Program-made: the position numbers and the translations under genes
Shown here: piece after piece, positions 35,931 through 49,025 of the stretch
How positions within the stretch are numbered: the first letter of the stretch is position 1
Layout: every line of letters begins with the position of its first letter
Source: Echinometra lucunter
Taxonomy: Eukaryota; Echinodermata; Echinoidea; Camarodonta; Echinometridae
Direction of reading: 5' to 3'
Assembly (NCBI GenBank): GCA_029962745.1
Contig: CM057154.1
Span: forward strand, 26,016,224-26,080,223
DNA: 64,000 bases
Notes under the pieces: model-generated
What the model was told of the DNA's origin: nothing
The model's database searches: none
The model's input: only the letters and a program-made list of their open reading frames with translations

Positions 35931-38063
35931 TTTTTTTCCATTCTCCTAATCTGAAATAAATTACTTTTTTTCAGTAAAATATTTGATAAGGGTTAGGAAT
36001 GTTCTACTTACGTACTTGGTCGTGTTTTTTCCCGGCCTTCCATCCAAAAGGCCAATTTAGGCAATCACGAACCCCACGATTCACTCGAGACTCGTTTGCT
36101 GATCGATGCACGTAAGCAAAATCACAATAAATCTGCTCTAATATATTACTAATTTTAACCCACATAATCTAATTCATATGATTTTACTGGCACAGTGAAT
36201 ATTCTTAGTTACTTTAAAGGACTATCTACCATGCTGTCGTGAAATTTGGTCAGGTGTATTCAAGTCATTTCTTTAAAAAATCGAGTATTACATTGGGCCG
36301 ATATCTTTCAAAGCGGACCATTTTTATGCATATGTTGTACATGTAGGCCTACAGTTTTCCTAAGGGAGATATAGATACACACTCCGAAATTTATGACTCA
36401 ATGACTTATCTCGGCTGTATTGGGGGAGAAATGGCCGGAGACGGCATGGTATAAAGCAGTTTGCAAGCATGTTAAATGGAATATCATAAATACAGATAAC
36501 AATGACCCAGAAATTCATCCGAAGTGGATATGCACTTCACGCAGGAGTAGTTTGAAACTTAATCCTACAATAAGGTGTTCGGCAAAAAGTCATATAACTC
36601 AACCCTGATTCCTCAACGACCACCCCCTATCAGCTCTATGGAATCAGAGGAATTCCTGTGTGTTCACGCAATCCACGAAACCCATGAAGCACCCCTGTAC
36701 GCCAAAACTGACATCTCCATAGAAATACGCTGCAAGAATTGCCATTGTTCAGTTCATATTAACAGCCATTCTTCGGCATCACTGCCTCATGATAACACCG
36801 ATTAGGCCTACACTCTAACATCCCCTATCAGAGGCAAGCCCCTGGGAACGATTTTTCTTTTCACAGGGGGTGCTGAACCCCTGAGCTTCATGTTAGTTTA
36901 CACCCCCTTAAGCAAGCGATTTTTCATAAATATTCGGGAAACACGAAGGGGGGGGGGGGGTAAGACCTAAATTTTTCGACAGTTATGTTGCATTATTATT
37001 CTAATCAAAGTACCCCCCCCCCACCCCTCTCTCACACAAAATACAATAAATTATTTTCAAACAATATCGTAGATGAACAGTAGATTTGTATTATCTTAAT
37101 GGAACATGTGGTTTTTTAATTTTTTTTTAATTTTTTTATTTTTTTCTTTTGAGCCTAAAAAAGTCATCAAATCATGTTTAAAGAAATGTTATGTTGTCAT
37201 CAGAATACACTTTAGCCACATTAGATATCTGAATGATATGGCCACCTTGCTGTCATATGACTCTCTTCAGAAAATATCTGCCAACCGACTTGTAACTCCA
37301 AGTCAACCGAACGGCTCTTGAAGCTCCAGTAAAATAATTTGAAATGGTTATGTTTTATATGGATGCATTTAACATATGGGTTTTGCCAGAAATGAAATCA
37401 GAATAGAGTTTCATCAGCTTCATACTGTTTTTAAAATAATGATGCAACAACAGTTACTATGGTACCTGGACCTGAGTCTGAATAATATAGATTGCCATCG
37501 CATGCCCAAATGAAGTGTGTACCAAACTCTCCCAAGTTGACTATAGTATATAGATCTACATGTAGACTATCATGTAATTTTGAGTACGAATATGTGCCTA
37601 TGGCTTGCCTGTAAGCGGATCCAGGCAGGGGCGCCTAGGGCGCGCGTCCCCTCTTTAATATTTCAGTTCTGTGAATTTTTTAACTCTTCAGATCACCTTG
37701 AATATAGCGTGGACTTTCAATTTTTTTCTTTTGGTTTCACTGCCAAGTACATGTATATCGTTAATAGCTAGTAGCACACCATATTGTATTGTAAGAAGCG
37801 TCCATCACCTTACTTCAAGACTTTAATCATGATTAAGCGCGAACTAAGAGTTCTACCGAGACTATCAGTACAATGTGTTTGAATTTGACTGACTGCATCG
37901 TCGAAAGTGAATATTTTTAATGAAATGACGCCGACCGTATTTTGAATATAGTTGAGTATAGTGCGAATTAATCACCCTTGGTATAATTATATTAAAGTTT
38001 TCTTAAAAACGGCCCACCCCCGGTATGTTTTCCAAACAATGGTTAAGTTAGAGCTTTTCTTCT
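35931..38063. other. Non-coding end of copy A
   Basis: Matches 44147-46291. An open stretch at 36420-36608 reads VCKHVKWNI, then PEIHPKWICTSRRSSLKLNP. A Cys and His arrangement of this kind is seen in some transposon zinc fingers, but copy B has the same frame ending and no longer ORF joins it, so I do not call a gene. Poly-G and poly-C runs lie at 36949-36961 and 37013-37022. Confidence 0.5.
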
Positions 38064-38563
38064 NNNNNNNNNNNNNNNNNNNNNNNNNNNNNNNNNNNNN
38101 NNNNNNNNNNNNNNNNNNNNNNNNNNNNNNNNNNNNNNNNNNNNNNNNNNNNNNNNNNNNNNNNNNNNNNNNNNNNNNNNNNNNNNNNNNNNNNNNNNNN
38201 NNNNNNNNNNNNNNNNNNNNNNNNNNNNNNNNNNNNNNNNNNNNNNNNNNNNNNNNNNNNNNNNNNNNNNNNNNNNNNNNNNNNNNNNNNNNNNNNNNNN
38301 NNNNNNNNNNNNNNNNNNNNNNNNNNNNNNNNNNNNNNNNNNNNNNNNNNNNNNNNNNNNNNNNNNNNNNNNNNNNNNNNNNNNNNNNNNNNNNNNNNNN
38401 NNNNNNNNNNNNNNNNNNNNNNNNNNNNNNNNNNNNNNNNNNNNNNNNNNNNNNNNNNNNNNNNNNNNNNNNNNNNNNNNNNNNNNNNNNNNNNNNNNNN
38501 NNNNNNNNNNNNNNNNNNNNNNNNNNNNNNNNNNNNNNNNNNNNNNNNNNNNNNNNNNNNNNN
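38064..38563. other. Assembly gap (500 N)
   Basis: 500-N placeholder. Copy A ends immediately before it and copy B begins immediately after it. Confidence 0.98.
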
Positions 38564-38807
38564 GAAAAAGAAAAAGAAAAAATTGAAAAAGAAAAAGAAA
38601 AGGAAAGAGAAAAAGAAAAAGAAAAAGAAAAAAGAAAAGAAAAGAAAAAGAAAAAGAAAAAGAAAAAGAAAAAGAAAAAGAAAAAGAAAAGAAAAAGAAA
38701 AGAAAAGAAAAGAAATTGCGTTCCACCCAGAGTTAGATTTTTTAAGATTATGATTCCAGTACATACTCAACAGTATATCATAACACTTATATTAAAATGA
38801 GACTCAC

Positions 38808-39163
38808 GCTATGCTTGTCAGGTGGGAATGGGTCTTCATGGACTGGATGATCTTAGTGGCATTCTCGTTGTACAGCTCAATGCGTTCAAGGGAGAGCTTG
38901 GTGAGTAGAGGACATGACGTCATCAATGCATTGCTGAATGACATGGGATCATCCAGCGTATTGCCAAATCCCTCGATGTGAAGATGAGTGAGATGATAGA
39001 ATGGAGAGCAGGCCTTGATGACGATGTCTGATGAGATATCCATAGAGCAGCGCAGTTCAAGTTTTTGAACTCGAGGACATGACGTATGAAGTCCGAGCTT
39101 CCAAAGGCTAGTCACATGACCACCAAACAAAGATAACTCTTCTACTGAGGTGGTTCGAGATGT
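38808..39163 (-). CDS. LRR exon, copy B
   Basis: Counterpart of 26936-27291, with the same splice sites, length and phases. The frame is fully open. Differences are mostly conservative: CPRVQKLELRC for CPQVQKLKLRC, HLTHLHIEGF for HLTHLRIEGF, and a more changed strand, CPLLTKLSLERIELYNENAT for CPQLTELSFAYFELYNENAT. The final split codon changes from GA to GC, giving Ala instead of Glu if joined to an exon like 25807-25900. No such third exon follows in this copy, because the gap and the copy A end lie there. Confidence 0.75.
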
Positions 39164-39705
39164 CTATGGAATACACAATAAGAAGGGCTCATGAATTATT
39201 CTTAGTGTTTTACAACTAGCAATAGCATTAAAAAGACATTGAATACCCGGAGTGAATATTTTCGTGAAATGATTGTTTTGTTTTTGAATTGCTCCGAGTA
39301 AATATTTGATCAGTTAGCAATGAACAAAAGTGAATCAGTTTTTCGCAAATAGCTTAGCCTGTGTAGCAAAGAGAAATCAGATGAAGGTTATAGTGGAAGC
39401 TTGTGGAAGACGATCGATGTAAAGAACGTAGATATTAATGTATTTTGGTATTTTGGAATGCCGATATCACAAATGTACATTTATGGGTTGTGAGTTCGCT
39501 TAATTTCCATTTTTTTTACCAAATTATTGTTACCTAGAAGTGAAATTATTTCCTTGTTTTTTTTTTTTTACATTTCAGCGATTACCCATGTCATTATGCA
39601 TTATAATTCATATTTCATCTGTCTAATATTTCCTACCGCTTTTTATCCAACTGCATATGAAAGAAGATTATGATATCAGCGATGTTGTGATAACATGATA
39701 CATAC

Positions 39706-39843
39706 ATGTGCTGTCTCTCCATCGTCCATGTCAACGTGTTTGATATTCATCAATCTGAGTGACAGGAGGCGTGGTAGAGAGAGAATGGTATGGAGGATAC
39801 GCCGAGTCATCATGGGCATGCCATACAATACCAGCGTCTGGAT
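39706..39843 (-). CDS. LRR exon, upstream, copy B
   Basis: Counterpart of 27834-27971, 138 bp, phase 0 at both ends, frame open. It reads IQTLVLYGMPMMTRRILHTI and ends DMDDGETAH. The acceptor (ctcttaaaacag) and the gtatgt donor are intact. The alternative donor six bases upstream is gcacat here instead of gtacat, which argues for the downstream gtatgt as the real site in both copies. Confidence 0.7.
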
Positions 39844-40796
39844 CTGTTTTAAGAGAATCGATAGTCGAACTAAATAGGCTACCCATACATTGCTATGAAG
39901 AAAAAGGTTCATTTGGTTATCTGTCGATGTGTTGATTGTTTCACAACATGAATGGCGTATAAAATCATTTGAAAGCATACTCGTCTTACCTACCCTTTGG
40001 AAAAAAATGAGAGAAAAGCTAAAACAGACATGTGATAACTCTACAGGAGAAGAAAGGAAAATAAGATGCAAGACATATATCAGTGAAGAAAAATGCATAA
40101 CTTTTATTACACTTCAATAGCTTTGTGCCGAATTGCCTTTTCATTGCCATATTTTCACCGGCGTATGCATTACGAAGAGGGGGGGGGGGGGGGGGGAATA
40201 ATCAAAATCTTTTTACGAAAATTCTAGTTCGAACATACACACACGAGTATCCATATATACTCTAAGAGCATTTCAAATAGAAGTATCATACTACAACCGT
40301 AGCTTATGATACATGCCACCAAATTCAAAAATTGAGTGTTTAATATATCCTTTTTACTTTGAAAAGTGTTGGTATATTTTACATGTCATCCTCCCCTTTT
40401 TAAAAAGTCTGCAAGTGCTGGATATTACACATATATCCATTATGCACCATCCCGCGGGATTAACGTCAATGCATTCTTCATACAATGGATACATCATACA
40501 ACAGTAATTGTGATGTATGCTGCTAGATATTATAGTGATTTCATGTTCATTTCGGAGACAAGAGAAAGCAAACACATGAACAATAGTAGGGTATGTGTTG
40601 ATAAGCATATCAATTCAAAATCTGACGAAAATGGAATACCACAGCTGGAATATTGATAGGGACAAAGAGGGAAGAGAGAGAGAGAGAGGGAGGGGGGAGG
40701 AGAAGGTTAAATTAGAATAGCAGAGAGATAAAAGCGAAGAAAGAGTCGAGATATTAGCTGAAGTCAGTGAAATTGTATTGATACGTGCAAAGAGAT

Positions 40797-42930
40797 GAAG
40801 AAATAGAGCCCCTGTTCTTACACTTGGCCCATTACCTTTCTTGATTTATATTTAATGATATTATTAGTTCTTCGCAACTTTTGCATTTCATTTTTTTTTT
40901 GCAGACGACACCAGTGTGTTCATGTCAAACCCAGGTTTAAGTTTATTGATAAACATGTTTAATGACGAATTAAATCAAAGTGAATGTTTGGTTGATATAT
41001 ATATATTGGATTTCATTCAGTTAAAACAATCAAAAACAAGGACAAACGGTCCAAAGACCGACACATGCCTTGTGTACAAATTAAAAATATACATAAATAC
41101 ACCTGTGAAATCAAATTACAGAATAAATAACAATCAATTACAACCGGGCATGGTGGCTCAATTGATAGAGCATCCGCCTCATGAACGGGAGGTCGTGGGT
41201 TCGATCCCCGGCCGAGTCATACCAAAGACTTACAAAAATGGGACCTTCTGCCTTCTAGCCAGGCGCTCGGCATATAAGATTGGAGAAGGGTAATAATAAC
41301 ATATTATGTTATGCAGGGCCCGCTGGAAGATCAGCTTATAGCTGAAGTGGCTACCCTGGGTAAATAAGAGTTATTATTATAAAATACCCTTTATATATAA
41401 CAATACACCAAAGGAGAATGAGACCCAGGGGAAAACAAATAAACCTCCATGGAAGGAGAGAACAGAGAGACCCCCCCCCCCACACACACACCAAACCAAT
41501 CTTCCCCAGGGTCTCATTTCCCTTAAAATTTACTCCCAAGAGGAAATCAGCAAGGAAAAAGAGAATAAGGAGAAATGGAGAGAGTCAAAGAAAAGGAGCA
41601 GGGAGAAGAGGAGTAATAACTAAGTACATGTATATCAAAAAGAGAACAAATACAAATACAATTACAATCATACAGCACTCAAAGAACTAAGCACTTACAG
41701 GAATTATTAAATGTGGGAATGTGACTGCTTGTTGTCTGAACCCCAGAGGAAAGGAATTAAGATTATGAATTATGGCAAGGTAGTAGGCACATATATCATT
41801 ATTCTTCAGCTGATGAAAAATTAGGTAAAAATTCCCTCAGTGGGAAACATGAAATGGAATACATGTATTTCAAAAAGTGCATGTAATTTCCCAAAGGAGC
41901 ATAGAGTTAGGAAAAGGATAGAAGCAGAGCAAGAAAGAAGGAAGAATAGGGAGAGAGGGGGAGAGAAAGAAAAAGGAAACAACAATTGATAATAAGCTAC
42001 TAGTAAACGTAAAAAAATATATTTACGAAAAGAAAATTTTACGAAAATCATCTCACTCCAAGTTTCAATGGTCAGAACATATCTCGGGCTTCTGTCATGT
42101 CTGTTGTTAAATTTCTTGGTGTGTACATCGACGATCAATTGACTTGGCATGAACACACTGGTGTCGCGTGCAATCGCACTGCAAAATGTGTGGGTGTTCT
42201 TTTCGGCTCAAACATTTCCCAGTATATTTTGATTATGTAATATCATTCAATGATTTTGTCACACATGAATTACTGTAACTTTGCTTGGGCCAATGAGAAT
42301 GATTATTCTATTTCTAAACTATTTGTACTTCAGAAAAAAGCAATTCGCATAATTTATAAAGTGCCGTATGCCCTCTCATTACTACTTTTTAATGAATTAA
42401 ATATGTTAAATGTATATGATATAAATATTTTGAATATTGCTATTTTTATGTTGATGTGTTCTAAAGGATTATTACCACCATACATACTCTCAAAATTTTC
42501 TCTCAATAGTAACATTCATGAATGTAACACACGTAATGCCACCAAATTTCATTTACCTAAAATCAGAACTAATGTCTAAAAAATTCAATTCATTTTACAG
42601 GTCCCAGTTTGGAACAATATCCCAATCAGTTTAAGAAAAATCCCTTCTTTGAAGAGTTAAACAAAAAAAAATAAGTCCCATCCTTTCTGGCCACCCTTTT
42701 GTGTATCACAAATATTTTGCTTTTGTGATTTATAGTACATAAGGGTCAGCGTCTCATAAGGCTAAATATTTTTTTGTTGACCCCCATTCCCATAAAATGT
42801 CTCTTGTGTAAATGTATTCTTTTGATCTCGTACCCTATACATGTATTTGTTTTATGTTACCATTTCTATCTCACGTACATGTGTCATATTTCTGTATTTT
42901 TATGGTGAATGAAATAAATTAAATGAAAAT
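40797..42930 (+). pseudogene. 5'-truncated CR1/L2-like LINE, copy B
   Basis: Counterpart of 28925-30850, nearly identical, with the same broken frames. The FADD catalytic block lies at about 40900-40960, the SVVKFLGVYIDDQLTW block at about 42100-42150, and the YCNFAWAN to HECNTRNATKFHLP block at 42268-42579. The foreign segment splitting it also carries, in this copy only, the SINE at 41144-41380. Confidence 0.8.
41144..41380 (+). mobile_element. tRNA-derived SINE
   Basis: A 237-bp insertion that copy A lacks (empty site near 29272). The first 75 bases have the internal RNA polymerase III promoter of a tRNA: an A-box-like TGGCTCAATTGATAGAGC (41154-41171) and a B box GGTTCGATCCC (41198-41208), with spacing and stems of a tRNA head and a tCATgaa loop suggesting a Met-type ancestor (inference). 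Then follow an unrelated body and the 3' phrase tggctaccctgggtaaataa with a (TTA)n tail. A diverged tail of the same family is at 15183-15222. Not a functional tRNA gene. Confidence 0.9.
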
Positions 42931-45900
42931 GAAATGAAACTGCGGCGAGCGAGATGATGCGGTCGGCCAGAAATATTGAGTTGAATATTTTATATATATA
43001 TGGCCATTTTCATCCAGAAAAAAATATGTATTTCATTTTTACTCTTTTCTCCTCGAAAATGACATAAAACGCAATTAACTGTTCCCATGTCTTGGGTCTA
43101 CCGGTACGTATTATTTTGGAAAACAATGTATTAAACGAGAATGGTACTTTCAATAGTTCGGTCTCCATCAAACGTACAGTGGGGGGCATACAGGCATATG
43201 GAGGAGGCTAGGGGTTGACCCCCCCCCTCCCCTCCCATAAACAAACACACACACATCACATAAAAAAGTTTTAAAAAATAATTCATTCGGGAATCTGCCA
43301 CCTCATGTTTGACATGTTTGAGCAGTGAAATGTCTTCTTTGTAATTTATAATTTTCATCTAGCTTTCTTATGAATAGATTATATCTTTAGTGAAATATCT
43401 TCCTTTTCTATCTCCTTACGCTCGCTTGCACAAATTAGAAGCTGAAAGCTTGAATTGGAAAAGTCTGCCCCATACACTAATGTTATGTTGTACGCACGTA
43501 GGTGAAAAAAAAAAAGAACTGGGAGGTCACCGACGTAACTCAGATACATTTTGGTCCGCTGATGAAAATAATTAAGAACCCCGGAAATAAAGTGACAGAT
43601 TACATGTATTTCCGGTTCGGTGTCAAAATGTCAGAGGAAAAAATGTCAGATGTAAAAAATATTAGAGGAAGAAATATCAAAGGTAAAATGCCAAAGGTAA
43701 AAATGTTAGTGCTGAAAATGCCGAAGTGAATCAATGTGTTACAGATAAGAATAGTGAATTAGAAATCATGGAGAGCACGAGACATTAAACATTGATAATG
43801 TATGAATTGAGTGATCACAATATATACTCTCTGTAAGCCAACAGTGTATGTGTAGTCACTCGAATCGAATGGCCTTCCTGCCTTCATTTGATGTGACAGT
43901 GGTGGTGTTGCCCATTCATAAACATCTTTACTTTTTTGGCGAGGAGAATATTCTGGTACGCACGCATAGCAGTGTTTTGATCTCTCGTAAACTTGTTTTT
44001 AGCTGACTCCAAATATACACGTATGTTCGTTAACCACACAACCAATGGGCGCTTCGAGGGCGCAGCAAGCGCGTTTCCGCAAAGGCCAAATTATTTAGTG
44101 GTTTTACCTAACATGATCAAATGAGGGCGCTGACGATGGTTTCTCGTTTTTTTCCATTCTCCTAATCTGAAATAAATTACTTTTTTTTCAGTAAAATATT
44201 TGATAAGGGTTAGGAATGTTCTGCTTACGTACTTGGTCGTGTTTTTTCCCGGCCTTCCATCCAAAAGGCCAATTTAGGCAATCACGAACACCACGATTCA
44301 CTCGAGACTCATTTGCTGATCGATGCACGTAAGCAAAATCACAATAAATCTGCTCTAATATATTACTAATTTTAACCCACATAATCTAATTCATATGATT
44401 TTACTGGCACAGTGAATATTCTTAGTTACTTTAAAGGACTATCTACCATGCTGTCGTGAAATTTGGTCAGGTGTATTCAAGTCATTTCTTTAAAAAATCG
44501 AGTATTACATTGGGCCGATATCTTTCAAAGCGGACTATTTGTATGCATATGTTGTACATGTAGGCCTACAGTTTTCCTAAGGGAGATATAGATACACACT
44601 CCGAAATTTATGACTCAATGACTTATCTCGGCTGTATTGGGGGAGAAATGGCCGGAGACGGCATGGTATAAAGCAGTTTGCAAGCATGTTAAATGGAATA
44701 TCATAAATACAGATAACAATGACCCAGAAATTCATCCGAAGTGGATATGCACTTTACGCAGGAGTAGTTTGAAACTTAATCCTACAATAAGGTGTTCGGC
44801 AAAAAGTCATATAACTCAACCCTGATTCCTCAACGACCACCCCCTCTCAGCTCTATGGAATCAGAGGAATTCCTGTGTGTTCACGCAATCCACGAAACCC
44901 ATGAAGCACCCCTGTACGCCAAAACTGACATCTACAAAATTAATATGCCATAGAAATACGCTGCAAGAATTGCCATTGTTTAGTTCATATTAACAGCCAT
45001 TCTTGGGCATCACTGCCTCATGATAACACCGATTAGGCCTACACTCTAACATCCCCTATCAGAGGCAAGCCCCTGGGAACGATTTTTCTTTTCACAGGGG
45101 GTGCTGAACCCCTGAGCTTCATGTTAGTTTACACCCCCTTAAGCAAGCGATTTTTCATAAATATTCGGGAAACACGATGGGGGGGGGGGGGGTAAGACCT
45201 AAATTTGTCGACAGTTATGTTGCATTATTATTCTAATCAAAGTCCCTCCCCCCCCCTCCTCCTCTCTCACACAAACCACAAGCAATTATTTTCAAACAAT
45301 ATAGATGAACAGTAGATTTGTATTATCTTAATGGAACATTCGGGTTTTTTTATTATTTTTTTAAAATTTTTTTCTTTTGAGCCTAAAAAAGTCATCAAAT
45401 CATGTTTAAAGAAATGTTATGTTGTCATCAGAATACACTTTAGCCCCATTAGATATCTGAATGATATGGCCACCTTGCTGTCATATGACTCTCTTCAGAA
45501 AATATCTGCCAACCGACTTGTAACTCCAATTCAACCGAACGGCTCTTCAAGCTCCCGTAAAATAATTTGAAATGGTTATGTTGTATATGGATGCATTTTA
45601 CATATGGGTTTTGCCAGAAATGAAATCAGAATAGAGTTTCATCAGCTTCATACTGTTTTTAAAATAATGATGCAACAACAGTTACTATGGTACCTGGACC
45701 TGAGTCTGAATAATATAGATTGCCATCGCATGCCCAAATGAAGTGTGTACCAAACTCTCCCAAGTTGACTATAGTATATAGATCTACATGTAGACTATCA
45801 TGTAATTTTGAGTACGAATATGTGCCTATGGCTTGCCTGTAGGCGGATCCAGGCAGGGGCGCCTAGGGCGCGCGTCCCCTCTTTAATATTTCAGTTCTGT

Positions 45901-46291
45901 GAATTTTTTAACTCTTCAGATCACCTTGAATATAGCGTGGGCTTTCAATTTTTTTCTTTTGGTTTCACTGCCAAGTACATGTATATCGTTAATAGCTAGT
46001 AGCACACCATATTGTATTGTAAGAAGCGTCCATCACCTTACTTCAAGACTTTAATCATGATTAAGCGCGAACTTAGAGTTCTACCGAGACTATCAGTACA
46101 ATGTGTTTGAATTTGACTGACTGCATCGTCGAAAGTGAATATTTTTAATGAAATGACGTCGACCGTATTTTGAATATAGTTCAGTATAGTGCGAATTAAT
46201 CACCCTTGGTATGATTATATTAAAGTTTTCTTAAAAACGGCCCACCCCCGGTATGTTTTCCAAACAATGGTTAAGTTAGAGCTTTTCCTCT

Positions 46292-47017
46292 GAAAGTGTT
46301 CTTAAGATGCGACTTTCGTGCATGATTTTTTTTTCTTTATGAAAAATTCCTTTACCGTGGGAGGGGGATACCCTCCTACCGGAAGTGATGAAAATAGACA
46401 AAATACATATCCCATTACTGCTGTATAAAGTCAGTATCGCTTTAAACATCGCAGGAGACAAAGCAAATGAGAAATAAGTATGGAATACAAATTATTCATG
46501 ATTATTCAAAATGTTTAAGAACTATTTCTTTTCGAGAATTAAAGTAACTTCTGATCATATTCACTGAAAATAAGTACACTTTAATGAAAGAGCTTGATTC
46601 ATGCATTCTCACAAATATTCATTTGTGTTTCATATTCCCGAGTGCGCTCATTGGGAAAAACCATATGTTGAGGGGTGTTTTTGCTCATTAACGCACGGGA
46701 GGAGGTAATAGGAGGCGTTGTTCATTGAACCGGTTCAGTGATTCTCTTATTAACATTTCAATATGGCTCCTCTCATGAAGTGAGCGGTGCAAACATACGT
46801 GTATAGCAGCAAACAAACGCCCAGTTCCCTCTCCGTGTTCAAGCTTTGGCTGCTTCACATGCACTGTGAAATATTATATTTGACAATGATTTCAACAAGT
46901 GAATATAAATTGCGCCTTCTGGGTAAGAAAGGTAACGTAGGATGATGTTCATTATTTTCTTTGTGAGATTAATGGGAAAATATGTTTCAGGATTATATCT
47001 AAATGATTTAAGAACTT
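46292..47017. other. No gene seen
   Basis: Sequence after the duplicated region. Non-coding, no repeat structure recognised. Copy A cannot be compared here because it stops at the gap. Confidence 0.6.
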
Positions 47018-47954
47018 CCCTGATAGCAGACGGACGTCTTAAAGACGTCATGAAATGGTCATAAACTGGTCCACACGTCAAAAGTCGTATACACGACTAA
47101 TTTATAACAACCTTATGACGTCTTTATATAACCCAAATTTTCTCAAATTTTTGTTGAACATGAGATGACATATATTTTACGTCAAATATTTACCACTTTT
47201 TAACGCCTTTTTCAAAGACCAGAACAAGACGTAATTTTACGTCAATTATTTCCCACTTTATAACAACTTTTTTTCAAGACCATAATATGACGTGTTTACG
47301 TCAGTTTTACGTCGTGATACAATTGTAATAGTTGATCGTGATTCATGAATATTCATGAATGACCAGAAATGACTAAACTTCGTGAAAAAAAGTAATTTTA
47401 ACATTCTATTCAATGATTGCACTGTGATTCAATGAACAGTGTACTTCCATGTTGAACACCATTCAGTTACTGTCATGGGCAGGGTATTTCAGAATGCATC
47501 AAGAAATTGTAATTTGTAACTGTTTTTTTTTTCAAGTGCTACACTACAGTCCACATATATAGTAATGTCGATACACGCATCAGTAGTTAGGTATTGGATC
47601 TAGGATGTTAGGATATAGAACTAGTATAGGACGATCTGTAGGCTAGAGCATTAAAAATGAGAAAACGTTATAATGTATATATTCTAAAATATTTTATAAA
47701 CCAGCATTGACGTCTTTATGACGTGATTTTTACCAGTCTGCGAGCTTTCTTTTGGTCGTAAAGACATCTAAAGACGTTTTTTTCTGACCATTATGATGTA
47801 AAATTGACGTAAAAATATGACGTCTTATTTTACGTCGTGTGCTGGTGCAAAGTATCGTCTTAAAGACGTATATACAATACGTAAATAAGACGTATGACAC
47901 GACTTTAAAAAGACGTGAATATGATGTTATTCTTACCAGTCTCTGCTATCAGGG
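47018..47954. mobile_element. 0.94 kb inverted-repeat element rich in ACGTC
   Basis: Ends are CCCTGATAGCAGAC at the left and, on the other strand, CCCTGATAGCAGAGAC at the right. The interior is dominated by gacgtc, acgtcat and tttacgtc words in both orientations, clustered near each end (47030-47310 and 47700-47930) with a plain centre. No coding capacity. No target duplication could be fixed, so the superfamily is open. Confidence 0.75.
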
Positions 47955-49025
47955 TTAGTGGAATAACAGAATAGTAGATGGGAAAAATGATATTCACGTT
48001 TAATGTTTTGCATGATTATGCTAACTCAATTAACTAATTAAGTAATTTTGTCAATAAAAAGATTCTGCAGCGTATCCGATGGGATACTAAGGTCGAGAAA
48101 TAGATCGAATTAGTTCGTTCAATTTTGCTTACTTCCTATTGCGTTCTTCCTTACGTACGAGGACAATAATATTCAGGCATTTCTTGTTCACTTGTTCACG
48201 TGCACCACGCTTGATTGGTTGTGCACAGCGGGGAGGGGGACTTACGAAGAGGAATGTGTATAATCGCATACTCATGTGGAATGTTTGTGGCCCGGGGGGG
48301 GGGGGGGGGTCACTCTCCACATGGCCTGCTACGCACCCGCGTCCAGAAAAAGCGTCGAAAAGGGTCCCGTTTCAGGCACTCAGGCGTCGTCGACGTCTTT
48401 GGCAAAAAGGGTTGCTTTTCAGCACCATTCGCTGGTAAATCGCCTCTTAGGGTAGCCTTTTCTCACTCTTCACGCCATTTAGGGTTGCTAATTTGGTTAT
48501 GCAGATTGTGCCATTTAGGGGTGCAAATTTAGGCAAATTTGAACATACCTACGCCATTAACACCATAGGGATTCAAAATAATCCTCGCACACGCCGGCGC
48601 GGCCAGCACTTATGAGATTGACTCCCGTACAGTCCCCCAAGCTAGTCTCTTATACCCGGCTCTATACTAGGCAGCACGCGTTACCATACACACACCCATA
48701 GGTCGCAGAGGATGTTATGCTATGGCTATGCTAATCATCGATGCTAATGCAACCGTTCCGTGCCTGTTTGAAGCGACTATGCTCGACTGCACGGCATGCA
48801 TTTGCACCATCGATATTTTTAAAAATGGATAAAGCAACAGTGCCCTCGTTGGAAGCCCACCACAGACACCGGAACCACTTGAAAGTACTCTCAAGTGCCA
48901 CAATTTCTTTTTTATATCTAGCATTTTCCAAACGTCTCAAAACACATTATTATGGCATCGTGAGTTTCATTTGACGGAAATTTTAGTACCATAGAAGAGC
49001 TGTTTATTGGTGAGTAAATATATCA

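Larger units (their letters stand above)
26775..38063. repeat. Large near-identical repeat, copy A
   Basis: Matches 38564-46291 in the same orientation at very high identity (about one difference per 50-100 bases by eye). It includes two LRR exons, a CR1/L2-like LINE and long non-coding stretches. Copy A has an extra 3826 bp at 32105-35930 and a longer TA array, and lacks the SINE found in copy B. The homology runs up to the last base before the gap. See the finding on haplotype overlap. Confidence 0.9.
38564..46291. repeat. Large near-identical repeat, copy B
   Basis: Matches copy A from its first base after the gap to gagcttttcctct at about 46291, where the copy A homology stops at the gap edge. 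Differences are scattered single bases and small indels, the absence of the 3.8 kb segment, a shortened TA array, and a SINE at 41144-41380. Confidence 0.9.

Noticed and set aside
36420..36805. Possible zinc-finger ORF (HPKWICTSRRSSL region)
   Set aside because: Short, broken by stops, no complete Cys/His set, same breaks in copy B; not enough to call a gene.
41144..41220. tRNA gene
   Set aside because: The tRNA-like head continues into a SINE body with a TTA tail and is an insertion absent from copy A, so it is a retroposon.
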